DNA from: Lates calcarifer
Taxonomy: Eukaryota > Chordata > Actinopteri > Centropomidae
DNA: 64,000 nt
Direction of reading: 5' to 3'
NCBI RefSeq assembly: GCF_001640805.2
Contig: NC_066836.1
Span: forward strand, 1,635,798 to 1,699,797
The notes beneath the pieces are model-generated. The model was not told the origin of the DNA, searched no databases, and worked only from the letters and a program-made list of their open reading frames with translations. This document shows positions 38,100-51,660 of the stretch, in pieces; the stretch's first letter is position 1; each line of letters opens with the position of its first letter. A program made the translations under genes and the position numbers.

Positions 38100-40000
38100 T
38101 GCTGAAGGTGTTGGACTGCTCATATTCTTCCACTCCAAACTAAGAAAACCATTTCAATTTGTTTAAATATCACTGTATTCTGTAGCATAAAGATTTTCCA
38201 TCGTCCCCCACAGCATGTGTACACACAGTAGTTTCAGTGTGTGTCAGCCTCAGTTCTGTCAGATCTGTGCAATGTGGCTTTTTGTCGGTGTAGTGGGAAG
38301 TCGTGTAGCTCTCAGGCTTGAAATACACAGTGTATGAATTCAGCATTAATGGGCTGAGTGAGCTCTGCTGCTGAGGGTGGGGCAGTAGTAGAGTGTGTGA
38401 GGTGTGTGTGTCATGTTAAACAACAAGAGGATGTCGAGCTTTGTTTATCCTGCACCGGTGAATCAGTTTTACTTCTACATCATCTCTGGACTCATCTCCT
38501 GCTCTGTGAAATCCACCTCATCCTTTTTTCAATATCTCTGATCTTTTCCTTGGAGTCCTGCTGCCTCCTGTCCATCTGCGTCATCCGTCTCTACTGTACT
38601 CTGCTGGAACAGTACTGCATGTCCACTGTGTTCCAGGATTAATGAGTGTGCCTCCAAGCATCACCACCCTGACCCGCCAAGGTCAGAGCGCAGTGATTTC
38701 CAGCTCTGTCAGGTGGACTTGAGACTTCTTTGCTCTGTAATGAGCCTCTGCTCTGCCGGAGAAAAGACTCGAGTCTGAGTGACAGCGGCCACCTCTGGCC
38801 GAGGATCAGACTGTTAATGAACCAATCTGTGACTGCTGAACGTCCCCTCACTGCTGTCCAGTCTTATTTATGTAACAATCACACTTGAGACACCTCTAAA
38901 GTTGCCTCTCATTTACCCATTCAGAAGGGACTGGAAGCCGCCATACAAAGAGCTGGAGTTCAGACGTTTTGAAGAGTTTACATGTGGACTATGATTTCCT
39001 CAGACACTTGTTCTAAGAAGTATCAGGTTTTCATCTACATTAGTACGAGTCATATAAATTATTTAGTCAGGACAAATAAAAGTCACCAGAACCAAAACAC
39101 ATCAGCAAAAATATGTCCAAGCATTTAATTCATTTATTTTTATCATTTGAAAAAGTCTTTGTGCTAAATCAGACTGAACCCATCCTGGACCTGTGTCAGT
39201 CCTGAGATGATTCATGCTCTCACCTGATTCTGGAGGACCAAAGGATTTAAACTGAGTCTTTAGTATCAGTTTAATATCAGTAAACTGCACAAAAGCCAAA
39301 GAGACGAGATAAAAGAGATGAAACATCCAGCTTTATCTGGACTGAGTGTTCATTTACTCCTGTTGGATTCTTTTGCTCCAGTGTTTTCTCTGGAAATTTC
39401 ATTTGGAAATCTAATTTGGAATCTGCAGTGTGTCTGTTAGTGGGGGTGGGACTCTCTCCTGCTGCAGCAGCACCGATTAAAACCGATAAGACGGGTGGAT
39501 TCTTACAGGAACAATGTCTGGTGAACCATCAAATAAGTCCAGTCTGGAGTAGTGGTTATAAAAAAGCTCCTAAGATGTTAACAAAGAGGATCTGACAGAC
39601 TCAGGCAGGAGTGGTTTGTTTACATGAATGTTAAATTAGAGGTTAACTAAGCTGAGCGACCAGGACGAGGCTCTAATTTATCTTTGTAGGCCAAAGAAAT
39701 CAATATTTAGTAGAAAACAGATCATCATCTGTTCTGCTGCAGCAAATCTGCTGTTCCTGGAAATGGAACCAGCCCAACTCGTTCTCCTGCTCTCCACGTC
39801 GCTCTGTCAGATGGAAACATTTTCCTCAGACCTCAATCTTTGCCTTTTTTTGATCCAATACAACTCGTATAAAACACTTAACCTCACATGACATTTATAC
39901 TGCGCCCGCGGAAATCAAATAAACGCCCACTTGATTTGTTTTCATTTGTCTCTGATACATATATGAGATTAAAGATAAATGATTGAAATACTCCACTTTC
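38100..40000. other. intronic stretch, nothing recognised
   Basis: No exon, RNA gene or element boundary was found. Confidence 0.45.
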
Positions 40001-40036
40001 TACATCCAGCTTCATAAGGATAAATGACTGAATAAT

Positions 40037-40110
40037 AATGTACATTTTATTCATAGAGAACTTTTCAAAGTGCTCAAAGATGTTTTACAAAACAAGTTAA
40101 AGAGATAAAC
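40037..40110. mobile_element. fragment of a common fish repeat
   Basis: ATTTTATTCATAGAGAACTT followed by TTCAAAGTGCTCAAAGATG and TTTTACAAAAC resembles the TTTATTTRTATAGCRCTTTTCA...AAGTGCTTTACA module seen in many fish repeats. It is short and diverged. Confidence 0.4.
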
Positions 40111-40534
40111 TACACCAGAGGCAGAAGGTAACACAGCATGCTAATCACACGTTAAAAACTGTTCTCAAAATGTTAGTTTTAGTAGATTCGTTCAGTCAAA
40201 TGTGTTCGGGGAGAGAGTCTGAAATCCTCATCGAAACCAGAGCTGGGTGAAGCAGGTGTAAATCAAGTCGTTCAGGTTGAACCTCAGTAAAAGAAGAAGC
40301 TTTATTTATTTGGATGGAATTTATCATTGTTTGCCTTGTTTTGAAAGGATTTTATTTACCTAAAGGTTTTAAAGGTTCAGTGGAGGGGAAACAGATCTGA
40401 ATTTAAATAAATATTTTAATATTTTTGACAACGAACACGCCTCCAACTTGGTGCTGTCTGGATTTTTAGAGCTAATATCAGCACTGAGGATTTTTTGTGA
40501 AATTATCACTGTGATTTGGATGTTTATACTCCAA

Positions 40535-40550
40535 GCCAGTAGGTGGCAGT
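40535..40550 (+). promoter_or_regulatory. CTCF-like motif
   Basis: GCCAGTAGGTGGCAGT fits the CTCF core CCASYAGRKGGCRS at every defined position. It is not obviously inside a recognised repeat. Confidence 0.5.
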
Positions 40551-41601
40551 AACACAGTTACAGTAGGAACTTCCACTGTTACACACTTATCTAATATTTG
40601 GTGTTTTTCCACAGTGGAAGGAACAGCAGTTTATATGACCCTCAAAATAATCATCATCTGCCTCATGTTAAACATGAACACAACAGTTCATTTGCTGTTG
40701 TACTCAGATATTTTGTTGGTGAAAGTTTCTCTGCCGCTCTGCCTCGAGCTGCTTAATGTCTCTGAACAAAGAAGTTTCCCTTCGCTCCAGACAGACAGAG
40801 TCAGACAGATGGACAGTCAATCAGAGTCAGTAATAAAACAGAGCCAGTAAATTAAGACACTTTCTAATCATCATTCTGCATCATTAGTGTCACTGAACAG
40901 ACATTTTCTCATCTTTGATCAAATTGCAGAGCATTGCATTTTGGGATCGTTTTGGGAGTAGTAGATAAATGTACACGTTCAAACACAGTGGTGGACAGTA
41001 AATATACTGCACTGTACAGTAAATAGGGAGTGATTTCAGACACAGACAGACAGAGGGACAGTCAGATATCAGAGTTAGCGAGCCGAGGCCTATTTGTGCT
41101 AATGAACAGCGACGTCGGCCGGCTGACACTGATGGCTTACACCTCCTCCTGCCGAGCCAGTAATGGCTTCCCCGGCCTCGAGGGCACTCAGGTGACAAAT
41201 TACAGCCCTTGGCAGGCGAAACCCCTCGGAGACCTAGTCAGGCTCTCTGCTGATCACATGCACTGAGTGAAAAGGTTCTGGATCATTGGAGGCCCTGCTG
41301 AATAACACAGCTGTGGACTGTTGTATATATGTACTGTGTGTAGTGTCTCATCAAACCATTTAATATTCATCATCAGATAAAGAAAGAGGATGTAAACGCC
41401 TCACAGGCAGAACATCGGTAGTTGCCATAATTTACTGATGCTCCTAAACGCCTCGCATGCACTATCGGTGGAGTTAGCTAGACAGCGGCGCACAGAGAAG
41501 CCTTTTCTCCTCACTTTGTCACTGCAGTGAACGCAGCTCAGACAGGTGTGAGACCAAAAATGAGTTTGAAGAAACCGAGTGATTTTATCCACCTGGATCT
41601 C

Positions 41602-41940
41602 TTAAAGCAGCAGTGTGCAGGATTTAGAGACATCTAGTGGTGAAAATGCAGATTGCAACTAGCTGAGTATCCACCCTTTCGTCCCTCCTTTTCCAAGTGT
41701 GTCATAGAGTCTACGGTGTCCATCAGCTGACAAACTAGAGCATCAACTACTCTGTGAAGTGAGGAGGTTTGGTCATTTAGCTATAGCCGTTCTGGGCTAC
41801 CGTAGAAACATGGCAGAAGAGGACCTGCTCCAAGCGAACATAAACACAACAGTTATTAGTTTCAGGTGATAAAAACATACTTACATATGTTATATTCCAT
41901 TTCTGGCAGCAGATGTAAATGTTGCACACTGGTCCTTTAA
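41602..41940. mobile_element. 339-bp TTAA-flanked MITE (piggyBac-like)
   Basis: The left end TTAAAGCAGCAGTGTGCAGG mirrors the right end (reverse complement TTAAAGGACCAGTGTGCAAC). Both ends begin with TTAA, the target site of piggyBac-type elements. The interior includes CATCTAGTGGTGAAAATGCA, which I recall from a widespread fish miniature element. There is no coding capacity. Confidence 0.7.
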
Positions 41941-42648
41941 CTCTCATTCGTACTGAGCATCAGTGGAGCTTGTAGCTGTAAAATGATAAGTAAATATCAG
42001 ACTGGAGTTAAGGGACTAAAATCAGTTCCTGATTTAAATCCAGTTTTTAGCAGTTTTACACAGTATTTTAGTAAAGCACGTTCAGGTGAGGTCTGGAAAA
42101 ATGTGTTGCATTGGTATTGATAGTGAAACAATCATAATTAATAAAGTAAAATGAGTATATATCAGGAATATGCTGTGTTTCTCTCTCCTCCCTTCACCAT
42201 CCACTCATCGGGATGAAACCAGATGGACGTCGCATTAATTTTCATTGCCTTTACCTCCACTCAGAGACAGCTGATCGTAGTGACGCTCGCTCCCTGCGGA
42301 CGATGACGATCACTCACAGCTTTTGGAATTGGGTCAATAAATCTGCTTTCATAACTGCGGTAAACAAACACAAATGGCCGCTCATTAAAAAGCTGCGTGA
42401 ATGAGCGAGAGCCTCTCCTCTTCCCTCCGGGACGTTTAATAGCGTGATTTTTCATCATAACTTGAGAACAGGGCCACGGGTGTGACAGCGAGCGGCTGAT
42501 TGATGAATGAGGAACAGTATTGATCGATGAGTGAGTGATGCCCTTTAGGAGGGATCAGTTACCACAGGTCAAAGTTACTCAGCACTTGTAGCAGTAACTG
42601 TACACACAGTATGAAGTCTCACTGAAATCTGTTCATGTCCCTGTAAGA

Positions 42649-43197
42649 CCTTCCTTCCTTCCTTCCCTTGTTTCCTTCTGTCCCTCCTCTTTTCCTTCTT
42701 TCTCTCCACATTCCTGCTGTTCTTCCTTCTTTCCTTCTGTCATTCCTCCTTTCTTTCTTTCCTTCTTGTGTCCATTGCTTGTTATTCTGGTCGCCTTTCT
42801 TTCCTTGTTTCCTTTTGCCCTTCTTCCTTTCCTTCTTTCCTACTGTTGTTCTGTCCATCTTCTTCTGCACTTCTGACTTCCACATTCCACATCTTTCTCT
42901 CTTTTCCTTTGCACTTTTTTTCATCCTTCTTTCCCTCTATACTTCTTCCTTTACCTCCCTCCTTCTGTCCTCTTCAATTTCTTTTTTTCTCACTTCCTTT
43001 CATTTCTACTTCTCTGTCTTCTCTGTCTTTTTCCCTTCCCTTTCCCTGAGCCTTCTGTCTTTCCTTCCTCCTTCACGTCTTTCTTTCCATTTACATTTTA
43101 TCTGTTCTTCCTTTTTCTTTGTCTCTTCTGTCAGTGTTCCTTTCCTTTCTTGCTCCCTTCTGTCAATCCTTCCCTCCTTCCTCCTTCCTTTCCTCAC
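42649..43197. repeat. 550-bp polypyrimidine tract
   Basis: The plus strand is overwhelmingly C and T (CTTCCTTCC, TTCTTTCC units, irregular). A 177-codon open frame on the plus strand, made of Ser, Phe, Leu and Pro, and Lys/Arg/Glu-rich frames on the other strand are composition artefacts. Long purine/pyrimidine tracts can form triplex DNA. Confidence 0.9.
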
Positions 43198-43249
43198 CTG
43201 ATCTGAAAACATAAAACCCCAATCTGTCAGTTGGAGGTTTTCATCCATT

Positions 43250-46200
43250 TGTCTTTAATGTTACTGTTGGGAACTGAACTTCTTTTCTCCTGCACTGACT
43301 TTCACTTCTCTTGTTCCTGTTTTTATTTAAGTAAAGGATTTTATTTTTTCTAGACTCTGGTCGAAGCGTTTGTCAGATTCATTTTGTCTTCGTTCTGGTT
43401 CAGTTCAGAAACATTCAGATTTTTCTGAGGTATGACTCTGGCAGTCATATTTATCTTCCACTCAACTTTCCTTCCATTACTGATGGGGCAGGGAGGCGTT
43501 ACTGAACCTCATTTCCTTTGGAATGACCCTAATTATACGGCTAGGAAACCTAAGATAATTAGCACTCAGGATTTGAGATTTGGTCCTTAACTCCCCAAAG
43601 ATGAGGTCAACCAAGTGCTTCAGTTTCCCCTGCAGATGAAAAACTGGGGGAAGAATCACTATTGTTTAAGGACAGGATCTGGATCAGTCTATCAACTGAA
43701 AGAATCTGACCCACCACGTGTTTGTCTGAGGTTTACGACACGTAACCTGGGTGTAACTGTCTGAAAGTAAATGTAAATGGTTCTGATCTGTAAGGTTTAG
43801 AAGTAAGAGCTCGTCCTGTCAGGTCTCTGCTGTTAGAGCCAAGCAGTTCGATCTCTGTGACTGATCTGCGTGTTGCTGCTTCCATTTCTCCGGCTGCCGC
43901 CTCGTATCAGCGGCAGGATGAGGTGCAGGGACGGTTATGACCCAGAGAGAACAGGAGTTCACATCGTCCAACTCACCACAACGGCTTTCACACAGATTTT
44001 ACTTCAACCAGACGTCAGAACTGCTCACCTGTGAACTATAAAACTTCCCTTTCCCTCACTGTAATCTGCTGCTGTGTTTTCTGCTCCTTCTCTGATGCAT
44101 GAACCTGTTTGATTAATGTCGACTGTAGAAAAATACTTAACGTGAAGGATTCAGAATAAACGGCTAGGAGGTTATTTTGAACTTTATTGTCCAGCTGAAA
44201 AATCAACTATATGAACATGTTAACAAGGTTGAAAACTTGATTTTCATTGGACGAGGTCTTTCTGTTTTGGCTTTGGCTGCTAACCCTCCTCATGTAGTGA
44301 CTCTGCTCATCTGAACCAAAAACAAGAACAGCATGAAAACTTTAATCCGGTTCTTAAACCACGCTGCAGTTTTTAGCCGAGTGACGTCCCTGTTCACATC
44401 AGAGGAGAGCGCTGAACCCCCATAAATCTTTATTGAGCAGACACAGAAGGAGAGATTAAACAAGGGCTTCATTGATCTCCTCCAACCGCTGAGTTTGGTC
44501 CCACGAGGCCGCGGGGCAACAGATGACTCCATGACGGGACTGTCAGTTTGATTGGCTCGTTCCAAGGACGGGGAAGCTTTATGATCCAACAGTCACATCA
44601 GCTGCTAAAACTCCAAACTGCCCCGTCAACTCTCAGTGAATTAACCAGCAGGTAACACGTCCCGGTGAAGCTCCTCCTCAGCTCCTGGAGGAAGCTCTCT
44701 GATGCTGTGATGCTCATTCAACAAATGTTCCGTAATTAGCTCTAATGAATCAGATTAGTTCAACTAATGACCTCGTTTGTGCTGTTCAAACATCGGTTAG
44801 GGAGTGAGTAAACACACAAAGTAAATGAATCAGTAGAGTCAAAGCGAGGCTGTGTTTACACAAATAAGTTCTGACGCAAACAAAGTACGTTAGAGAAAAG
44901 AAAGTAAATTTAGATAAAAACAACACGTCATGTTGTTGCAGTGCTGTAAATCTGCAAGTCAAGATGAAGTTTGGAGTTTCTGATCTGTTCTTTTGGTCCA
45001 AACATGTTCAGACTGGATGGACTGTCATTAAATTAGGTCAAGACCTTCCTGCTCCCCAGAGGATGAAGCTGTTTGACTGTTTGAATCCTCTGACTCTGAC
45101 TTTTCACCCTGTGCCTCGTCAGCTTTCATCCAGACTTAGACTGAGGACAGCTGAGTCCTGACTGAGGCTGTAAAGCAGAGACTGAGATGACCTTAAAATG
45201 GCCGCCACACAGAGGATAAACCTTTTTATTTTACTCCCCAGGACTCATCTTAACGTACTCATTGCGTCTCTTTATACTGTGATGCATATTCCCAAACAGT
45301 GCTGCTGGGACTTTTGGTTTGGACTGATATTTGGTCTCATAAGTTCAGATGTTTACTGTTTAAAGTGCAGCAAAAGACAAAGGAGGTGACTGTGTTTCTT
45401 GATAAATGTCCTGTCTTTGTTTGGTATCGACCAGCGTTCGTTCTAGTTTCTGGCCACAATCTGATCAGATCTCCATGTGCAAATTAAACAGGTAGAGCTG
45501 GAAGACAAACACATGCAGTGTCTTAAATCAGATACTTAAATTAGAGCACTCACATGAATTTTAATAGGTGTCGTTTCCAATCAGACACAGACTTGACATC
45601 TGTGTCCTCCTTCCTCTGCCGCCATTTTTACAAGTTTACAAGGTTCCTTTCCTTCTGCTACGTGACCGAGGGTTAGAAGTGTCACTTACTCTAAGTTTGG
45701 AGTGGACGGACAAATCATGGTTCTTTTATCGTTCATTTGTGGAGGTTATTTTCACTTTCTGCTTCACTGCTCTGTGTTTTTCATTGTCTGTATTTAAAAA
45801 GAACAAACTCAGATCAACAACAGCACATCTTGACTCTGCAGGGTCAGTCCTGACGTGGTCGGTGTGATACCGACATATCACACCCTTCATATGGTGAATA
45901 CAAGTTGTTTCCATCAGGATGGAGGTACAGGGCACCACCTTCTCCTGCCTGGAGATCATTTGTACATTCAGGTATAGTTCTGTTAAACAAATGGAGTGAG
46001 AGAGTGTCACCTGCACCATTGGACTAAATCTCTCATTGATGCTGATGTTGTGGAACAGGTTGTTGGATGTAATGTTGTTGGAGCTTCCTATGTGTTGACA
46101 CAAAGAACATTTCTGAAAATTTCTACATTAACTAACATTTTGACCATTTCGAATCAAAATCCTGGCTCCTATAGTTCAATGCACTGATACAGAATCAGTG

Positions 46201-48700
46201 ATTTCCAGGTTGGAGGTGGAGTCAGGTGTGCAGATTTACACCTGTCTCAGACTTGATCATGATGATGTGTTTCTAGCAGGTGGAAACAAGGTCCCAGTGC
46301 TGCTTTGTTGTTCTGATGTAATGAAATGGAAAATGTCTACAAATAATTTAACTCTTTCTGCTCAGAGAGTGTGAGTGTGAAGCTGTCAGGACTCAGCATC
46401 AGAGTGTTTATTCTGTTTGTCAGTGAGGCTGTCAGCTGTCACGGTGCTGATGCTGGATGTGGGAATGGAAACTCCCTCACACACAGCTGCCACCACATCC
46501 AGGCGTGAGGATATTCCCGGTCAGACGCCGTGTTCTGCACGATCAGCAGATCCCAAATCACAGCCTGAATATCCTTTTCTCCTTTCCCACCGCTGAGCCG
46601 TCCCACAGCAGGAGGGAGGGGGGCGGAAGGGAGGGAGGTGCTGGAGGAGAAATCCATCACTCCCAACGCCGTTTCCTGTCAGGATCACTGCAAATGCCTG
46701 CAGGTTTGACCTCCTGTCGGGGTGAGGGGTGGTGCTGGGGTCACTGCAGCGTCCCATGAGAGAGAGCTGAGAGAGTACAACATAAATAATTCCTAAATAA
46801 TCCGACTGTCATGTTGTCCATAAAGGTAAGACCCAGCGTGAGGCGGTGTGAACAGGAGGAGAGGCTGAGAGGACAGGAAGTGAGATGAGGAGTGATTCTC
46901 ATCTGCAGTGAGTGAAAAACAAGAGTCAGAAGATAAAGTTTGGTGAAGTGTGTTTGTCTTCACTCCCTCAGGCTGATGTCAGGTCAGTGTCAGCTGATCT
47001 CTGCCCTTCATGATGGTCTTACCTCTACAGTTTTAGAGTTTGTATGTTTGTGTCACCTCACTGCAGCCTGCAGACAAAACCTCTCACTACTTTATTTTAT
47101 TTATTAAGGTTCAAGATTCACTTTATTGTCCTACACTGTCAGAACTTTGACTTGGGCTTCTCCCCAGTTGATACCAGAGACACCAGAGAAGTTAGCGCGT
47201 CTCTAATCCAGTTTCTAGATGGTGTTACTGCAGATTATTCTCAGTCTTTGGAAGTAGATGAAGTCCTTGTTCCTAATCCCACCTGCAGCTGGAGGTGTGA
47301 TAATGGAGGGATGGTTTAAAGTTGAGGATGAATAAAAACGGTAGATATTTTTGTTCCTCGCCGTCGTTAACGTCACAGCAGAAACACGTCCCTGCTTTAA
47401 TCTGATATTTGCAGTAACTCATTTATCTGTAATGTGTTTTGAGGTCATTCAGATAAATCAGATCAGCCCAGGTTGGACTGAAGCTGTGCTGCTGACAGAA
47501 GCAGGAGTAAATGATGTTTGACTCTTTGTGGACAAAGTTTCTGGAGACGTTGTAAAGCTGCTCTCAGAAAACTCATCTCAGTGAATCGGAGAAGTCAGAC
47601 TGTGGTGAACATTCAGGCCTGATCAGCTTTATTTCATCATGTCAGAGGTGTTTGACTCTGTAGCAGGATTGTTTCTCTGCAGACTGGCTGTCACTGTGGC
47701 ATCAAACTTCTGCTCAGATCCTCGGCTGGATGAAGATCACCGCCTCTCATCTTGTCCTTGTGACTGCAGTCGTTAACGGCGTGCTGCCGCCGCCGCTGTC
47801 CTTTCCCACCGATGTTTGCATATCGCAGAGCAAATTAACTGTCAGAATTGCATCGTCTGCACTCTCTTTATTGAATCTCAGCGGCAAATTGGTTGTTAGG
47901 AATCCTCAGGGGTGGTATCAGCATCGGGGAGCCCAGCAGGACTGAGCCTCTGCTGGGCTGAGGGATGGAAAGTGGATTAATGGAGAGAGAGAGGTGGGCT
48001 GCTCTCGTCATTACAGACTTATGACCTATAATAACAGATAAAAACATCCATCCAGGGCAGGTCTGAATAAACACATCAACTAATTAAAGGTAACAGGGGC
48101 AGTTACAAGCAGCAGATTTTGATTGATTTGTTTGCTGATATGTTGAACTTGTTAGGAAACTCAGGATGAAGCTCCATAAAGCAGAGAGGAGATGATTCTC
48201 TGTGTGAAAATATAAGTTACAGCTGCTTTGAGGTCAGTTTATCTTTAGATAAATGAAAGTAAGTGAATGTAAGTTCAAGCAGAGCATTAAGTCAGAGTCA
48301 GAGCATTTCCTCCTGCTGTTTGCACTCTCAATCAACGCAACTGTGACCTGTGTCTTTTTCACACTTAACATCTATTTTTCTTCACTCAGTCATTTACAGC
48401 AAGTACCTGTAACAGGCTGTGATGTGTAGTTTCTGAGGACAGTGAAGCAACACTTCATCTTTTTGTTAAGGGCTGCTTTTGCTTTTACCTTCACCAGTTC
48501 CACCTGAGACACCATGTCGACTCCTGCAAACACAAACACTTTGCTTCTGCAGCCGCTGGCTCTTTCCCTTCACACAAAGAAAATGGATGGAAAAAAAATT
48601 CTCTCTCTCTCAGAAACACTTTGATTGCCAATCACAACACAGATTGGATTCGATGCTTCATTTATTTGTCCAGCAGCAGGTAATGAAGCGTAACAGTGGC
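43250..48700. other. intronic stretch, little recognised
   Basis: No exon was recognised. CAAGATTCACTTTATTGTC near 47110 may be the tail of an old repeat. Other short frames look random. Confidence 0.4.
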
Positions 48701-48743
48701 AGCATCCAGCAGCATTACACCATCAGCTACACGGCTACCTCTG

Positions 48744-49422
48744 GGGTCCGTGTACATAACAGCCAATCGATTTTCATTTTGGGGTGGGAAAACAGATGAT
48801 GAGCCGTTTTCCGATTTTCGTTCGGAACAATGAAATCTGAAAACAAAGAACAACTAGTATGTTTTAATTTTTGTTTTATGTTAACACAAGGAAAATGAGA
48901 AATCAGTTACAGTCATTTTTATTTTTATTTTGCCCTGGAAGTCACCCAATGAACGATAGCACAAGATCCCCGTAAGCTAGCACAGTCCTTTTCTGTGCTG
49001 CCCAGCTAAGGCTAATAATGCTAACCTTAGATAGCTATCTTCACCAAGCTAAGGTGAAAATAGATGAGCAAGAAACACCCTGCTGAGAGCCCACATCTTT
49101 GTGTTTCGGGAGTCCTTATCTGTGCTGCTCAAAAACAGCGAAAATAGCTAGCTAAGGCTTTATTAGCCTTAGCTGAGCAGCAAGGACTGTGCTAGCTTAC
49201 AGGGATCCAGTGCTATCGTTCACTGGGTGACTTCCAGGACAAAATAACGTACGACAGAACAGACGGTTTTTAAGCCCGTAACTGATTTTTCATTTTTCTG
49301 TGCTAACATGAAACAAAAATAAAAGTTCTTTGTTTTCTGATTTCATTTTTCCAAAATGGAAAACTTGGAAAAGGCTCTTCATCTGTTCATAAAAATCGAT
49401 TGGCCGTTATGAACACGGACCC
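48744..49422. mobile_element. 679-bp long foldback element
   Basis: The first 290 or so bases are nearly the reverse complement of the last 275. Left GGGTCCGTGTACATAAC and CCAATCGATTTT pair with right GTTATGAACACGGACCC and AAAATCGATTGG. Further inward both arms share CTGGAAGTCACCCA, GAACGATAGCAC and AAGCTAGCACAGTCCTT in opposite sense. The centre (about 49040-49147) is unpaired. It has no open frame and no obvious target duplication, and is likely a non-autonomous DNA transposon. Confidence 0.8.
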
Positions 49423-50270
49423 TCCTGTCAGGACTGTTCTTAGTGTTTCTTATCTTTATTTATCCTTTTATTGTTGGTTTTTTTATGTCTACATTTTTGT
49501 CAGGGACTGATTTTTACTTGCTCTTCTATCTAGAGATAGAACACAACACATTTAGAAAGCTGCATTACAGCTTCCTACAGTCTTCTTTACAGCATCTCAG
49601 AGTATTTGTGTTTGGTCTGTAGGTGGGTTGATCAAGTGAGGGGTGATTAAAGAAAATTAAAGTTGAGTTGACTTTGAATCACAGCTGTGATGAGCCTCGT
49701 GTTTTATTTTTCCCACTCTTTGGCTTCCGCCCGGCTCCTCTTGATGTGTCAGGTCTAATGGCCATCGACGTCGCTCTGTGCGCCTTATTGAACAAACTAT
49801 TTGAAGACGAATAGGAAGCTGACTGTGTTGCAGATCAGTATCTGTTGGATCATATCGAGTTAACATCGACGTCCTCCGCTCGCTCCAGGATTATCTCCGT
49901 CCTCTGGATAACTTTGAGGGAGAAATGCTCCAATTCAGTCCAGGGGACAGGAAGTCTGGTAAAACACAGGCTTTGATGACTTTTGAGAGTCAAACATGAA
50001 GAGAGACACAACCTCCACACACATCAATCAGGAGGCGTCTGCCAACTCTCAACTATCATTTCCTTCAGGTGAATTATGTAAAACTCTCCAGGCTGTTTGG
50101 CTGTAAAATATTCATGATGTTATGGTTGTGCAGCACTTCAGAAACTTCTCAGAGATGTCAACACTGCTTAATGGCAACACAACGGGCCATGAATGATTTA
50201 GGACGTAGAATCAGGAAGAAGAGGGTGGAGGTTTAGAGAAGGAGGCTAATGGAGCAGAGCAATCAATGGG

Positions 50271-50284
50271 TTTTTTTTTTTTTT
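50271..50284. repeat. T14 homopolymer
   Basis: Fourteen consecutive T. Confidence 0.9.
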
Positions 50285-50716
50285 AGGTCCACTGTTTCAT
50301 CAGATTTTAACAGATTTATAATTAAAGTTTGACACTAAAAGTCGATATTTTTATCTCCTGTGAATTTTGGCAGCTGGACACAGCAACAGTGATCAGAGAT
50401 TTTAGTTTGGAAATCAATGTGAAACTGTTACAGTCTTAGTCAAGTTTCATGTTTGAACTGTGCTCCATCTGCATCTAAAAATGCAGAATAAACAGGTTTT
50501 TTATCAATAATTGGTTTTGTAGAAAATATAATGAGTACTCAGTTTATTACCTGATTTATTCCAAAATAAGATGCAAAATGCACTTCTCTCTGTTTTAGTC
50601 CAACAGATGTAAAAACTTTAATGAAATGAAGTTGGACATCTGTTATTTTGCAGTAGCAAAAGAAACCTTTATTTAGGATTAGGCTGTGCAGGATTTAATT
50701 TTGTGTACTACAGTTT

Positions 50717-50940
50717 AAAGCTGCTATATGTAAGTTTTTGCCATTGTGTAGCCAGCAACAGCACCCAGGCCTGAGCTGTGGGAGCAGCCAGCTGCTGTCG
50801 AACGAGCTGAAAAAGAACAAAATAACCTTTTCCACAGAGCTGATGGTGGAGAATATTGGACACGCCGTGCTGGCTAAATGTTAATTGGTGGCGTTGCTGA
50901 GCACTTCTGTGACGGGTTGAGTTTATTCACTGTGGTTCTG
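50717..50940 (+). mobile_element. probable interspersed repeat (CTGCTATATG family), copy 2
   Basis: AGCTGCTATATGTAAGTTTT then TGCCATTGTGTAGCCAGCAA aligns with the start of the copy at 37541. It diverges after about 60 bases. The end is approximate. Confidence 0.45.
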
Positions 50941-51604
50941 CATCATATATCATAGCAGGGTGGTTAACTCCAGACTATCTGGAACAGAGCCAGGGTGTAC
51001 TGTAGTGTACAGGAACATTTACATTGCCGTTTGTGTGAGTGTATCCAATTAATTTCAGCTGTGATGGTGCTAAATATAGATGTTAGGGTAAAGAAAGGAG
51101 TGGAGTGGATCATTCAGCTTTTATAACACTGGATTAAACTGAAGGTAAATGAATATTTGATCTCGTTAGGACATAAAATACAGCAAAGATATCAAGTTAC
51201 ACACATTTATGTTAACTTACAGTAGCTTTATCATAAATAATAAATCAACAGCTTTAAGAACCATTGCAAAAGCTTAACAAGCGGCAGCTGATACTGTGGA
51301 GTCATTACACCTCTAATATTTAAGCTCTTTGTCTTTGACTGTCCTGTTTCACTCTGTCTCTCTGTCAAACTGTAGCAGCTGCTGCTTTCTGTTTTTAATT
51401 TGTTTTGTAAACTTCAGGTATTTTTGCTTTTTTCTTAACACATTATTTACTGAGAAATAGTCTGGAAGGTAAACCCCTGTAAAACAGTAACTTGTCATTT
51501 TTCTGAATCAGTTTTTGTGTGGATTAAACAACTGAGATATAATGTGTTAATCAGTGAGATTTAAAGGTGCTGGTTGGTGGATTTTGTGACGTCTGGACGG
51601 AGGC

Positions 51605-51660
51605 ATGTGAGCTGTTTCCACCTGTTTCCAGTCTTTATGCTAAGCCAAGCATATTTAACA
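51605..51660. mobile_element. fragment of a common fish repeat
   Basis: GAGCTGTTTCCACCTGTTTC followed by CAGTCTTTATGCTAAGCCAA is a module I recall from many percomorph introns; the related fragment at 9889-9992 is in the opposite orientation. Confidence 0.45.

Noticed and set aside
42668..43201. 177-codon open frame
   Set aside because: Made almost wholly of Ser, Phe, Leu and Pro from a C/T tract; the complementary strand gives Lys/Arg/Glu frames for the same reason.
46441..46760. GC-rich segment considered as kcnq3 exon 1 or a promoter
   Set aside because: Frames do not contain the conserved pre-S1 sequence and there is no CpG-island-like density.
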